Origin: Agapetus fuscipes
Taxonomy: Eukaryota > Arthropoda > Insecta > Trichoptera > Glossosomatidae
Assembly (NCBI GenBank): GCA_951799405.1
Contig: OX637343.1
Coordinates: 15,292,524-15,356,523 of the forward strand
DNA: 64,000 bases
Direction of reading: 5' to 3'
Shown here: piece by piece, positions 40,409 through 53,814 of the stretch
Layout of the letters: each line of letters begins with the position of its first letter
Numbering within the stretch: position 1 is the stretch's first letter
Program-made: the position numbers and the translations under genes
Notes under the pieces: model-generated
Told to the model about the DNA's origin: nothing
The model's database searches: none
Seen by the model: the letters and a program-made list of their open reading frames with translations, nothing else

Positions 40409-43111
40409 ATGATCTGGGCTCACTCAGCTGGATTAGTGTTCCATGATCTCTGATCATATATACTTGGAGTTTGCTTGGAGCCAACATTATTGCAGTAACT
40501 TGTAGCTGAACACACACAATCCAGACTAACCTTCCTGTCCCGTGGTTTTTTGCAGCAAAAGATTACCATACGGAGAAGTTGGGTAGGGTACAAGGGGAAT
40601 TGGAGGAGGTACCCAAAAGGCCGTTGGGGCCATTTGCCATGATTAATTAGAGTCACTTAATCGACGAGGGTGTCGAAATCTTAGATTCACGCCGCGTGTA
40701 TCCGAATCCTTTCCTTGAAATAACTAATAAAGGTCCATTTTGCAGTGCCTTTCAGATGACCGGTGGTCATAGAAAGATGCTGTAAAAGCCATGGACCTAT
40801 TAACTTACAGGTGGACGCGCAAAGGTAAGAATTACAACAAAGAAGAGATCGCCTTGCATGTAATTACTTTCACTAACAAACTAAAACCTAACTGCCTTTC
40901 ATCTCGCAATTTTTATGTCATTTATGTTTTGTCTGAAAATACTTTCGACTACCTTATATTCCAATCAATTAAACTTGTACATCTTAAGACCGTTCCGTAA
41001 TTAATAATGCTTAAATCTCGTCGCCTTAAAAATAATTGTAGTTCATACTACCTCATCTCTGATTGCGTAAACGTAAAATCAATACTCGTTATAATCTTAT
41101 AAAAGGGTAGAAATGTATGAGAGGTACACCTCCCTAAAAGTACTTGGGTTTGCCACTAAAGTAGATTTTGAAACGGTAAAACAAAAAATTTACACAACGT
41201 TCTGTTTCATAATCTTCCACACGACGAGGAGTCCTACCCTTAGCTAGATGATCACATAATAATTGGCCAAAGATAATTACTACCTCGGTAGGGGTAGATT
41301 GCTCTTCCAGCAGCTGAAACTGAAGGGTGGAAAAGAATCGAAGCAGCCTAGTGCTATTCCTTCAAAGAAGGTTTGTTGCACTTGAATCCTGGTGACTCCA
41401 GGGTATTCTCCTGCACATTCGATCGCTCCACTTCTAACTTAGGAGGGAAAATCCCTCTTTCGCGCTTCTTCTCTTTCGAGTATCTTCGTCGGTTCCCTCC
41501 GACCCCTTCTCCTTCGCCAGGGGGGGGAACATTACAATTGTTGCCAAGTGAACCAGGATGGGAGGTCATACAAGTATCTCTCATACATTTATTGCGTTTA
41601 ATAATTTGTGTAAATTTTACAATCAGTAATTTTTTGTTAAAGAATAAAGAAATTTTTAACTCAAGTAACTTACGTAAACTAGAAGTAAACGTACCGCCGG
41701 ATAATAATAAAGCAAAGTTTAGTCCGCTTAATACACTTTCAAATAAAATAAAAATAAACGTTGAAGTAATATCACGGGCGTCGTCTTTGTTACCTTACAC
41801 ATGTTTTACGTGCCTCTTGCTTCCTAATGCTATTTTATATTTCACCCTATATTAGGACTTGAAATGAAGTTTTCCTCTTTCCGATTTATTTTTATTTTGA
41901 ACATTTGAATTTTCTACATCTTGTGATGAGATGATAAATTGTTATTATGTGAAACAGGTTATTGCACTTTGCGCAATATTAAACCTTTATGAGATATCAT
42001 ATTATGTGTATTGTGGGGTAGATTCACTTTGCCTTATATTTTAGACTCACTAAGCTCTTGAGGTGTGGAAACACACTAAAACAGCGCTTACCACATAAGT
42101 TAATAAATATAAAGGTATATAATTTTGGGGTGGAAGCGGCTCTTTAGATGGGTTGCAAAACTAAGCAATGTATCTCTGGAATTGACAATTTCAGTGCCAA
42201 GGAAGCAAATTTTATTGCTTCATCTAAAATCTGATTATTTGCATGGGATAGTTTCCTTTCTTTGGGCACGAAGTGATGTCACTGTTGCTAAGATTTTATG
42301 TAAACAAAAAAATGGAAGGGAACTGAGCCATTCGGGTCGGCACATGTGTGAAGAGATTGGGGTGGAAATAATCTAAAAAGTCGTAAATTTTGGTTTGTTA
42401 TTTTAACTATCGTGGGACGTGATAAAAATTTAGTTCACTCAAACGACAAAAAAAAATTAAAAGGGATTTAAATTATGGATTTTGAGCGCGTGAAGTGGTC
42501 TTTTTTTCGGAACCAATAACTCTGAGGAACGTTAATCTTTCAATTTATTTTTCAAGAAATAAAATTTTATGGTCGTGAAAGAAATAACGCTTAAAACAAG
42601 GGTGGGATTTTTTTTACACAGGACCCTTGATCTGTTCGTTTCCAGGAAATTTGGAGCGGCCCTGAATATAAATGTGTTATTTTTTTAGTTTTATGGGTCC
42701 ATGTCGTGTTGGCCATAATATTATTTTATGCCGTGTCGATCGATGGGGATCACTTGGGTTGCATAATATCATTCTGCCTTACGGGGGAGCCGGGTTTTAG
42801 TATTGTAATTTTTTTAAGACACTTAATATTTTATATATTAAAATGTTATCTCAATTAAGTTTCAAATGAGCATTTATTTTCCTGGAATGGTTTTTTCCAT
42901 TTCGATAATCTGCTATTTGGGTTAACTATTTTATCTGTTTAAAGTAACAGTTGTGCTAAAGTTTTGGGGGAATATATCGCCTCATTACGGTTGAATAGCG
43001 TTTGTTTGACGTACATTTAAATTTAATATTAAATAAAACGCTAGGTACCTTGAATGGTTATACAAAACTAAAACTAGTGTGAATCCTAGTGAAGGTATAT
43101 ACTTGACATTG

Positions 43112-43345
43112 TTCCTTGACTTGTGGACCGGTAGGAGGCTGACCACCCGTACGGTCGAGGTTGTTTTACTTTGCTGATGTCACTTATGTTTCGGGGAGTG
43201 GCGGTAAAAGTTTCTTTTAACATTTGGGGTTTGATTTGTTGATGCACACACGAAGTGTGATGGCCTGGGCTAACGTGCGTCTGATTGTGGGCGTGCATTA
43301 ATTTCGAATCTTCGGTATTGGTACATCTTTGCAACTTGCATTGTA
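43112..43345 (+). mobile_element. A-SINE, highly divergent (copy 1)
   Basis: TTCCTTGACTTGTGG, GCTGACCACCCGTACGG, GTGTGATGGCCTGGGC and CTTTGCAACTTGCATTG; about one base in four differs from other copies. Confidence 0.7.
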
Positions 43346-43814
43346 AAGATAGTTGAGTGTCAGGTACATTAAATTTGGGACAATTGGTTATTGTTTAATT
43401 TTAGTTACTTGCCTGCGTTGTTGTATGGCAGAACTAAAATTTTGGTTTCGAATGCGTTTTCAATGATTTACGCACGAACATGGTTTAATTGAAAATCTTG
43501 GATCCCTGTGTAAGGCATATTCACTAAATAGTCCAAGTGTTTTTAATTCTTTGGGTTGAGGGATGAAGCATGACTTCAAGTGGGCCCGTGATTGGGGGTG
43601 GAAACGAAGGGACACATGTGTTACACACATGCGTTATGCGACACCTTATCGGGTCTGAGCGCGTATAATTATGAAAAAAAAAAAAGGGGTTTGGGGAGTG
43701 GAACAAAAAAAATATGGGTCGACTTGAACCTGTTGGTTGAACAGTGGGCGAGAACCTTTTGGGAAAAATTTCTCAAAATAACAAGATTGCCATTTTTCTA
43801 AATTTTTGGGGGAA

Positions 43815-46800
43815 ATTGTAGAGTTCTCTGTTTTTCAACCAATAATTATATCGCTTTGACTTTGGGATCTTGGGGTAGAGGGAAGTATCTCAAGGGAGGG
43901 GAGGGAAGAGATGCACCCCTGACGTTGCAAGGGATGGGGGAGTTGGATCTTGCACGGCGATCGATACGGATGTGTTTTGATTCTCTAAACACTAAAAATA
44001 ATTAATTTCATTTTCTAATTTTTAATAAACTCGGGACTTCGATCTTGTACTGCGGTCGATACAGATGTGTTTTTCGTTTTCTTAACACTAAAAAAATAAT
44101 TAATTTCATTCCTCTAAATTCTAATAATAAGTTTTCAATTAAAGGAATATTAATCAGAACATTTTAAAAACGTATCTTTGAACTTCAAACTTAAATAATA
44201 ACTTTTATAAATATTAAGCGCGGAAATTCTATTGATTTAATTTGGCATTATTATTGTGAAGTGAAAAGTGCAGTGGCTATATTTTTTATTGGGATCCGGC
44301 CTTTCACTATTTAAAATTAAAACTAACTATTTACGTATAATACAGAGTTGTTCCTGAGCTGTTTTCCTGGGCTGAGTTTTCTTTGATTATACTAACAGAT
44401 TAACTAAAAATCTACTAAACTAAAACCAAATTTCATTGAACATATTACTTTATTTCATTTTTATGTTGGTGTTCTCTTTCAGAGTTTCTTATCGCTGTGT
44501 ACTTGGTTATAATATATTTACTTTCAGGGATTCATTGACTTACCTGTGCGGGGGAAAGATTTTCCTGCTTATTTTCTTATCGATGCATAATTGTTAATTA
44601 TAGGTTTATTTCAGAGATTCACCTACTTAACTAAGCGGAGGGAGGTTTTCTTCTTATTTTCAACAAAGTAATTATCTACTGTCGCTGTCAATTATGTACT
44701 AACGCTACACACACACACCACTATTGACATTTTGAATTAAATCAGATTCTCTCTCTTGCTGGAATTCTGCAATGTTATATTGAATTAAGAAATGTTTGGT
44801 TCGCTTGCATTCGAGATATACTGATTCCTGAAGTCAGCCGTTCCCAATGTCGTTTCCTTACCGAATGGTCCTTCCTGAAATTTCCCTTGTTGTGGAAAAC
44901 GGTTGAACGAGTTTGTCCGGTGGGTAGTGTATCGCATAGGTTTGCAAGATGATGGGACCTATTGTTTTAGTTTATAAATGTGGGTTTGGTGTTGAACGTT
45001 CCACAGTCACGGGAAGACCCTAGTTTCAGGAAAATTCCTGAAAACCTATAACATTCAATGCAGAATTACCTAATCACTCTTACACATTACGGAATGCTGC
45101 TCTCCTTGAGGTGGTGAGAATGAAAGAATGATTATGAAGGATTTGCATGTTGCATGAATTACCTATAAGTAAGGCCTGAAAGTAATCCATCTGAAGGTGA
45201 AAATGTATTCCAAACACACCATTACACATCCATCACACTAGGGGTTGGCCAAGCTAATAAAATGCAAATTTCATAAATAAATTATAAACAAACAACTCTG
45301 CAGTATGTGCTGAAGCCGAAATGCCTGCAATCTCATATCGAGACACACAAAGAATAACGCAGATGTACTTAATGCAGTTGAATTTGAAAACCGCTGAGTG
45401 ACCTTGGTCATTATATGTTCCTGATCACAACAAAGTTCCTGAAAATCGGCAGCCGGCCTCTGGCCAAATACAACTGAATATGTTCCCGACCTCTGGTCGC
45501 AACGAGAGTTCCTGAAATGATCTGGGCTCACTCAGCTGGATTAGTGTTCCATGATCTCTGATCATATATACTTGGAGTTTGCTTGGAGCCAACATTATTG
45601 CAGTAACTTGTAGCTGAACACACACAATCCAGACTAACCTTCCTGTCCCGTGGTTTTTTGCAGCAAAAGATTACCATACGGAGAAGTTGGGTAGGGTACA
45701 AGGGGAATTGGAGGAGGTACCCAAAAGGCCGTTGGGGCCATTTGCCATGATTAATTAGAGTCACTTAATCGACGAGGGTGTCGAAATCTTAGATTCACGC
45801 CGCGTGTATCCGAATCCTTTCCTTGAAATAACTAATAAAGGTCCATTTTGCAGTGCCTTTCAGATGACCGGTGGTCATAGAAAGATGCTGTAAAAGCCAT
45901 GGACCTATTAACTTACAGGTGGACGCGCAAAGGTAAGAATTACAACAAAGAAGAGATCGCCTTGCATGTAATTACTTTCACTAACAAACTAAAACCTAAC
46001 TGCCTTTCATCTCGCAATTTTTATGTCATTTATGTTTTGTCTGAAAATACTTTCGACTACCTTATATTCCAATCAATTAAACTTGTACATCTTAAGACCG
46101 TTCCGTAATTAATAATGCTTAAATCTCGTCGCCTTAAAAATAATTGTAGTTCATACTACCTCATCTCTGATTGCGTAAACGTAAAATCAATACTCGTTAT
46201 AATCTTATAAAAGGGTAGAAATGTATGAGAGGTACACCTCCCTAAAAGTACTTGGGTTTGCCACTAAAGTAGATTTTGAAACGGTAAAACAAAAAATTTA
46301 CACAACGTTCTGTTTCATAATCTTCCACACGACGAGGAGTCCTACCCTTAGCTAGATGATCACATAATAATTGGCCAAAGATAATTACTACCTCGGTAGG
46401 GGTAGATTGCTCTTCCAGCAGCTGAAACTGAAGGGTGGAAAAGAATCGAAGCAGCCTAGTGCTATTCCTTCAAAGAAGGTTTGTTGCACTTGAATCCTGG
46501 TGACTCCAGGGTATTCTCCTGCACATTCGATCGCTCCACTTCTAACTTAGGAGGGAAAATCCCTCTTTCGCGCTTCTTCTCTTTCGAGTATCTTCGTCGG
46601 TTCCCTCCGACCCCTTCTCCTTCGCCAGGGGGGGGAACATTACAATTGTTGCCAAGTGAACCAGGATGGGAGGTCATACAAGTATCTCTCATACATTTAT
46701 TGCGTTTAATAATTTGTGTAAATTTTACAATCAGTAATTTTTTGTTAAAGAATAAAGAAATTTTTAACTCAAGTAACTTACGTAAACTAGAAGTAAACGT

Positions 46801-48922
46801 ACCGCCGGATAATAATAAAGCAAAGTTTAGTCCGCTTAATACACTTTCAAATAAAATAAAAATAAACGTTGAAGTAATATCACGGGCGTCGTCTTTGTTA
46901 CCTTACACATGTTTTACGTGCCTCTTGCTTCCTAATGCTATTTTATATTTCACCCTATATTAGGACTTGAAATGAAGTTTTCCTCTTTCCGATTTATTTT
47001 TATTTTGAACATTTGAATTTTCTACATCTTGTGATGAGATGATAAATTGTTATTATGTGAAACAGGTTATTGCACTTTGCGCAATATTAAACCTTTATGA
47101 GATATCATATTATGTGTATTGTGGGGTAGATTCACTTTGCCTTATATTTTAGACTCACTAAGCTCTTGAGGTGTGGAAACACACTAAAACAGCGCTTACC
47201 ACATAAGTTAATAAATATAAAGGTATATAATTTTGGGGTGGAAGCGGCTCTTTAGATGGGTTGCAAAACTAAGCAATGTATCTCTGGAATTGACAATTTC
47301 AGTGCCAAGGAAGCAAATTTTATTGCTTCATCTAAAATCTGATTATTTGCATGGGATAGTTTCCTTTCTTTGGGCACGAAGTGATGTCACTGTTGCTAAG
47401 ATTTTATGTAAACAAAAAAATGGAAGGGAACTGAGCCATTCGGGTCGGCACATGTGTGAAGAGATTGGGGTGGAAATAATCTAAAAAGTCGTAAATTTTG
47501 GTTTGTTATTTTAACTATCGTGGGACGTGATAAAAATTTAGTTCACTCAAACGACAAAAAAAAATTAAAAGGGATTTAAATTATGGATTTTGAGCGCGTG
47601 AAGTGGTCTTTTTTTCGGAACCAATAACTCTGAGGAACGTTAATCTTTCAATTTATTTTTCAAGAAATAAAATTTTATGGTCGTGAAAGAAATAACGCTT
47701 AAAACAAGGGTGGGATTTTTTTTACACAGGACCCTTGATCTGTTCGTTTCCAGGAAATTTGGAGCGGCCCTGAATATAAATGTGTTATTTTTTTAGTTTT
47801 ATGGGTCCATGTCGTGTTGGCCATAATATTATTTTATGCCGTGTCGATCGATGGGGATCACTTGGGTTGCATAATATCATTCTGCCTTACGGGGGAGCCG
47901 GGTTTTAGTATTGTAATTTTTTTAAGACACTTAATATTTTATATATTAAAATGTTATCTCAATTAAGTTTCAAATGAGCATTTATTTTCCTGGAATGGTT
48001 TTTTCCATTTCGATAATCTGCTATTTGGGTTAACTATTTTATCTGTTTAAAGTAACAGTTGTGCTAAAGTTTTGGGGGAATATATCGCCTCATTACGGTT
48101 GAATAGCGTTTGTTTGACGTACATTTAAATTTAATATTAAATAAAACGCTAGGTACCTTGAATGGTTATACAAAACTAAAACTAGTGTGAATCCTAGTGA
48201 AGGTATATACTTGACATTGTTCCTTGACTTGTGGACCGGTAGGAGGCTGACCACCCGTACGGTCGAGGTTGTTTTACTTTGCTGATGTCACTTATGTTTC
48301 GGGGAGTGGCGGTAAAAGTTTCTTTTAACATTTGGGGTTTGATTTGTTGATGCACACACGAAGTGTGATGGCCTGGGCTAACGTGCGTCTGATTGTGGGC
48401 GTGCATTAATTTCGAATCTTCGGTATTGGTACATCTTTGCAACTTGCATTGTAAAGATAGTTGAGTGTCAGGTACATTAAATTTGGGACAATTGGTTATT
48501 GTTTAATTTTAGTTACTTGCCTGCGTTGTTGTATGGCAGAACTAAAATTTTGGTTTCGAATGCGTTTTCAATGATTTACGCACGAACATGGTTTAATTGA
48601 AAATCTTGGATCCCTGTGTAAGGCATATTCACTAAATAGTCCAAGTGTTTTTAATTCTTTGGGTTGAGGGATGAAGCATGACTTCAAGTGGGCCCGTGAT
48701 TGGGGGTGGAAACGAAGGGACACATGTGTTACACACATGCGTTATGCGACACCTTATCGGGTCTGAGCGCGTATAATTATGAAAAAAAAAAAAGGGGTTT
48801 GGGGAGTGGAACAAAAAAAATATGGGTCGACTTGAACCTGTTGGTTGAACAGTGGGCGAGAACCTTTTGGGAAAAATTTCTCAAAATAACAAGATTGCCA
48901 TTTTTCTAAATTTTTGGGGGAA
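43815..48922. repeat. 5,108-bp tandem unit, copy 2
   Basis: Appears identical to copy 1 wherever compared, including homopolymers. The divergent A-SINE recurs at 48220-48453. Confidence 0.95.
44825..45516. promoter_or_regulatory. TTCCTGAA dyad cluster (copy 2)
   Basis: Three-unit array at 44872 and four-unit array at 45025, both checked at this position. Confidence 0.5.
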
Positions 48923-51752
48923 ATTGTAGAGTTCTCTGTTTTTCAACCAATAATTATATCGCTTTGACTTTGGGATCTTGGGGTAGAGGGAAGTATCTCA
49001 AGGGAGGGGAGGGAAGAGATGCACCCCTGACGTTGCAAGGGATGGGGGAGTTGGATCTTGCACGGCGATCGATACGGATGTGTTTTGATTCTCTAAACAC
49101 TAAAAATAATTAATTTCATTTTCTAATTTTTAATAAACTCGGGACTTCGATCTTGTACTGCGGTCGATACAGATGTGTTTTTCGTTTTCTTAACACTAAA
49201 AAAATAATTAATTTCATTCCTCTAAATTCTAATAATAAGTTTTCAATTAAAGGAATATTAATCAGAACATTTTAAAAACGTATCTTTGAACTTCAAACTT
49301 AAATAATAACTTTTATAAATATTAAGCGCGGAAATTCTATTGATTTAATTTGGCATTATTATTGTGAAGTGAAAAGTGCAGTGGCTATATTTTTTATTGG
49401 GATCCGGCCTTTCACTATTTAAAATTAAAACTAACTATTTACGTATAATACAGAGTTGTTCCTGAGCTGTTTTCCTGGGCTGAGTTTTCTTTGATTATAC
49501 TAACAGATTAACTAAAAATCTACTAAACTAAAACCAAATTTCATTGAACATATTACTTTATTTCATTTTTATGTTGGTGTTCTCTTTCAGAGTTTCTTAT
49601 CGCTGTGTACTTGGTTATAATATATTTACTTTCAGGGATTCATTGACTTACCTGTGCGGGGGAAAGATTTTCCTGCTTATTTTCTTATCGATGCATAATT
49701 GTTAATTATAGGTTTATTTCAGAGATTCACCTACTTAACTAAGCGGAGGGAGGTTTTCTTCTTATTTTCAACAAAGTAATTATCTACTGTCGCTGTCAAT
49801 TATGTACTAACGCTACACACACACACCACTATTGACATTTTGAATTAAATCAGATTCTCTCTCTTGCTGGAATTCTGCAATGTTATATTGAATTAAGAAA
49901 TGTTTGGTTCGCTTGCATTCGAGATATACTGATTCCTGAAGTCAGCCGTTCCCAATGTCGTTTCCTTACCGAATGGTCCTTCCTGAAATTTCCCTTGTTG
50001 TGGAAAACGGTTGAACGAGTTTGTCCGGTGGGTAGTGTATCGCATAGGTTTGCAAGATGATGGGACCTATTGTTTTAGTTTATAAATGTGGGTTTGGTGT
50101 TGAACGTTCCACAGTCACGGGAAGACCCTAGTTTCAGGAAAATTCCTGAAAACCTATAACATTCAATGCAGAATTACCTAATCACTCTTACACATTACGG
50201 AATGCTGCTCTCCTTGAGGTGGTGAGAATGAAAGAATGATTATGAAGGATTTGCATGTTGCATGAATTACCTATAAGTAAGGCCTGAAAGTAATCCATCT
50301 GAAGGTGAAAATGTATTCCAAACACACCATTACACATCCATCACACTAGGGGTTGGCCAAGCTAATAAAATGCAAATTTCATAAATAAATTATAAACAAA
50401 CAACTCTGCAGTATGTGCTGAAGCCGAAATGCCTGCAATCTCATATCGAGACACACAAAGAATAACGCAGATGTACTTAATGCAGTTGAATTTGAAAACC
50501 GCTGAGTGACCTTGGTCATTATATGTTCCTGATCACAACAAAGTTCCTGAAAATCGGCAGCCGGCCTCTGGCCAAATACAACTGAATATGTTCCCGACCT
50601 CTGGTCGCAACGAGAGTTCCTGAAATGATCTGGGCTCACTCAGCTGGATTAGTGTTCCATGATCTCTGATCATATATACTTGGAGTTTGCTTGGAGCCAA
50701 CATTATTGCAGTAACTTGTAGCTGAACACACACAATCCAGACTAACCTTCCTGTCCCGTGGTTTTTTGCAGCAAAAGATTACCATACGGAGAAGTTGGGT
50801 AGGGTACAAGGGGAATTGGAGGAGGTACCCAAAAGGCCGTTGGGGCCATTTGCCATGATTAATTAGAGTCACTTAATCGACGAGGGTGTCGAAATCTTAG
50901 ATTCACGCCGCGTGTATCCGAATCCTTTCCTTGAAATAACTAATAAAGGTCCATTTTGCAGTGCCTTTCAGATGACCGGTGGTCATAGAAAGATGCTGTA
51001 AAAGCCATGGACCTATTAACTTACAGGTGGACGCGCAAAGGTAAGAATTACAACAAAGAAGAGATCGCCTTGCATGTAATTACTTTCACTAACAAACTAA
51101 AACCTAACTGCCTTTCATCTCGCAATTTTTATGTCATTTATGTTTTGTCTGAAAATACTTTCGACTACCTTATATTCCAATCAATTAAACTTGTACATCT
51201 TAAGACCGTTCCGTAATTAATAATGCTTAAATCTCGTCGCCTTAAAAATAATTGTAGTTCATACTACCTCATCTCTGATTGCGTAAACGTAAAATCAATA
51301 CTCGTTATAATCTTATAAAAGGGTAGAAATGTATGAGAGGTACACCTCCCTAAAAGTACTTGGGTTTGCCACTAAAGTAGATTTTGAAACGGTAAAACAA
51401 AAAATTTACACAACGTTCTGTTTCATAATCTTCCACACGACGAGGAGTCCTACCCTTAGCTAGATGATCACATAATAATTGGCCAAAGATAATTACTACC
51501 TCGGTAGGGGTAGATTGCTCTTCCAGCAGCTGAAACTGAAGGGTGGAAAAGAATCGAAGCAGCCTAGTGCTATTCCTTCAAAGAAGGTTTGTTGCACTTG
51601 AATCCTGGTGACTCCAGGGTATTCTCCTGCACATTCGATCGCTCCACTTCTAACTTAGGAGGGAAAATCCCTCTTTCGCGCTTCTTCTCTTTCGAGTATC
51701 TTCGTCGGTTCCCTCCGACCCCTTCCTTCGCCAGGGGGGGGAACATTACAAT
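48923..51752. repeat. 5,108-bp tandem unit, copy 3, truncated
   Basis: Matches copies 1 and 2 for 2,830 bp until ACATTACAAT, then diverges. About 25 bases before the break, copy 3 has CCCCTTCCTTCG where the others have CCCCTTCTCCTTCG, a 2-bp difference. Confidence 0.95.
49933..50624. promoter_or_regulatory. TTCCTGAA dyad cluster (copy 3)
   Basis: Three-unit array at 49980 and four-unit array at 50133. Confidence 0.5.
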
Positions 51753-51960
51753 ATATGGGTCAGAATATGACCCTTGTATGATAGTAATTATAAGGGTATA
51801 TAATATATGACAGGGAAGTTTTGGGTCGATGGAGCTCTCGGGCTGCCCGTGACATACACGGCTGTAATCTTAAGGGATGATTCATAAATGCCCCGCCATG
51901 ATATGCGCACGTTACATAATGTGTGTTTACACGGGACAACTTGTACACACCCGTGTCTAT
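51753..51960. other. unassigned sequence after tandem array
   Basis: No family recognised. ACACGGG and CCCGTGT near 51930-51957 form a short dyad. Confidence 0.3.
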
Positions 51961-51964
51961 AAAA

Positions 51965-52215
51965 TATATAATCTATTTTCTAAGTTGCAAGGATATATTC
52001 ATTTAAAGCTCTCAGATGTATGCCCACTAACCAACACGTGTAGTTCGCGCTTACAAATGCTGAATGTGTTCTTACAAATAAAATCCAAACCTCAAATGAA
52101 CATAAGCCCCACAACTTTTGCCGACCTTCCTTGAAACAGGTGTGACATTGGCAAAGTGAACCATTTTTTACAGTATGGGTGGTCATCCTCATATCAACCT
52201 ATAAGTCAAGGAATA
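51965..52215 (-). mobile_element. A-SINE, full length
   Basis: Tail TCTAAGTTGCAAGGATATAT, 5' end CAACCTATAAGTCAAGGAAT. Confidence 0.85.
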
Positions 52216-52224
52216 TTGACGAAC

Positions 52225-52341
52225 GTTGGTGTGGTAAATGAGTTTGTATATTTGGGAGGTAAGTCTGAAAGAGATGGAAGAATGACAGGTGAACTTGAAA
52301 GAAGAATAATGAAAGGCAGGTGTGTACTGGGCGCTACTTTA
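52225..52341 (+). pseudogene. W-LINE RT fragment
   Basis: VVNEFVYLGGKSERDGRMTG then ELERRIMKGRCVLGA, the RT thumb block that precedes the RWFGH region. It is cut off by an L2-like fragment on the opposite strand. Confidence 0.7.
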
Positions 52342-52560
52342 GGCCACTTTAGATACTACAAAAGCGTTGACAAGCAACTTTTTAGCTTCAAACGGTAGAT
52401 ACTTTTTAATATATTTCAGCTGTCGTAAACCATAGTAGCCGGAACTAACCGTGGTGCTGATTTGTTTCTTCATGGTCAGACAGTGATCAAGATGCAGTCC
52501 TAGTAGCTTGACACATTTTCTAGGAACGATTTCTGATCCAGATATGTTAATTGGGGCACT
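52342..52560 (-). pseudogene. L2/CR1-like RT fragment
   Basis: About 73 codons open on the minus strand with no ATG start. Reads SAPINISGSEIVPRKCVKLL, GLHLDHCLTMKKQIS, SSGYYGLRQLKYIKKYLPFE and LLVNAFVVSK, the conserved region after the YADD block of L2/CR1-group reverse transcriptases (usual form: GVxLDxxL, YYxLRxLrrIRxyL, LVxAFVxSRLDYCN). It breaks off where the next residues would be LDYCN. Catalytic and C-terminal parts are missing. Confidence 0.8.
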
Positions 52561-52625
52561 CTTATCAAGTATGATGATGTGATAACATCAAAAGAGCTCG
52601 AGGAGATAAGTCAACTCGGGAAGAA
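52561..52625 (+). repeat. degenerate hammerhead-type motif
   Basis: TATGATGATGTGATAACATC, AAAA and palindromic GAGCTC, then GAGGAGATAAGTCAACTC. Confidence 0.35.
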
Positions 52626-52640
52626 AAACTTGGTGTTTTA

Positions 52641-53345
52641 TGTTAACATTATTAATCTAAAAGATCTGAAAAAATATTTTTTCAATGAAACACATTTTTA
52701 TGTGTCATTAATAAAAAGCGTTAAAAAGGTTCAACCATAAATTACATTTAGTTGGTAAATTTAACGATGATAATGGCACGAAAAAAAATATCAGTACATT
52801 TTTTAAGTCCGTGCAAAAAAAATTCAGTACATTTTTAACCCGTTAAATACAAATGCAACCTTTTTGTACTACCAGATTGGGAACAAAGAGGCAAAAAAAA
52901 AAAAAAAAAAACAAAAAATAAAACGTATTAATAAACCGAAATGATGAATATTAATGGACATATTTTTTGGTCATACGTTTAAAACAAGAACAAAAAAAGC
53001 GGGAATGATTCATGGTGCAAAAGTGTCCTTTTGTTGTTTTGTAATAAAAAAAAATGTGTTAAAGGTGCGAGACAAAGTGTTGGGGGTGGTAATTGTATGT
53101 ATGCAAATACTTACATAAGTTGGTTCCTTTATTTTGCTCGGTGGCAAAATTCACAATCCATTTATTATGCCTTTGTGGTTGTTAATTGTGATTTTTTTCA
53201 TTTTTGTAATGTGTGTTTTTAAAAAATTTTAGTTGTAGAAAAAAAAATGTTTTGTTTTAGGATTGATTAATTTGTTGTATTATCTGTGAATATTACAATA
53301 AATTTGGTAAGAATAAAAAAAAACATCTACGTTAAAGGATATAAT
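52641..53345. other. unassigned low-complexity sequence
   Basis: AT-rich with an 18-20 bp A run at 52894. 53030-53250 is unusually G+T rich on the plus strand. Confidence 0.35.
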
Positions 53346-53347
53346 AT

Positions 53348-53575
53348 TAATGGTCGTCGCTGTAGAAAACGCCAATTATCAAGCAAGACCCAATTGCTGT
53401 AAGGCTGGATGGACCTTAAGTGACTGGTCTTTGGTAAAGGTATATGAATTTTTTTCACCAAGCAAAGAGCATTTTTGAAAATATAAATGGGATATTTTTT
53501 TGTGCTCCGCCGGGATTCGAGCCCACAGCCTTCCATTAACAAGTCCGAAGTGCTACCACTGGACTACGGACCTAG
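53348..53575 (-). mobile_element. B-SINE (tRNA head and body)
   Basis: CAAGCAAGACCCAATTGCTG body, AAGAGCATTTTTGAAAATAT, B box from GGGATTCGAGCCC, and ACTGGACTACGGACC at the 5' end. No 5S part and no TAA tail. Confidence 0.8.
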
Positions 53576-53814
53576 GGCCGTCCATAAATTACGTCGTCGA
53601 TTTTGGCCGATTTTCAACCCCCCCCCCCCCCTTACAATCATCCTATAGATGTTTTATTTGTGTTGCAACCAAATAATATTCAATAAAAATTTTCAATAAA
53701 CATTTTTTGACTTTCTCATCACTGTAAATAATTAATTTGGCCAGTTGCAGATTCGCAATTAATTTACCTTTATACAATAAAAAAATATGCATAATAAAAT
53801 TCCCATGCCTATTT

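Larger units (their letters stand above)
38707..43814. repeat. 5,108-bp tandem unit, copy 1
   Basis: Begins ATTGTAGAGTTCTCTG; the same start recurs at 43815 and 48923, exactly 5,108 bp apart each time. Translations and text of copies 1 and 2 look identical. Inside: a TTCCTGAA dyad cluster, a B-SINE 3' scrap near 42056-42112 and a divergent A-SINE at 43112-43345. The longest frame (160 codons, 41373-41855) has no recognisable domain, so I do not call a gene. Confidence 0.95.

Noticed and set aside
41373..41855. 160-codon plus-strand frame repeated at 46481
   Set aside because: No recognisable domain. It is repeated only because the 5.1-kb unit is tandem, and a comparable frame exists on the opposite strand, so it is not called a gene.
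38707..51752. Head-to-tail 5.1-kb units as an integrated small circular or parvovirus-sized viral genome
   Set aside because: No viral replication or capsid domain is visible, and the unit contains chromosomal SINE fragments.
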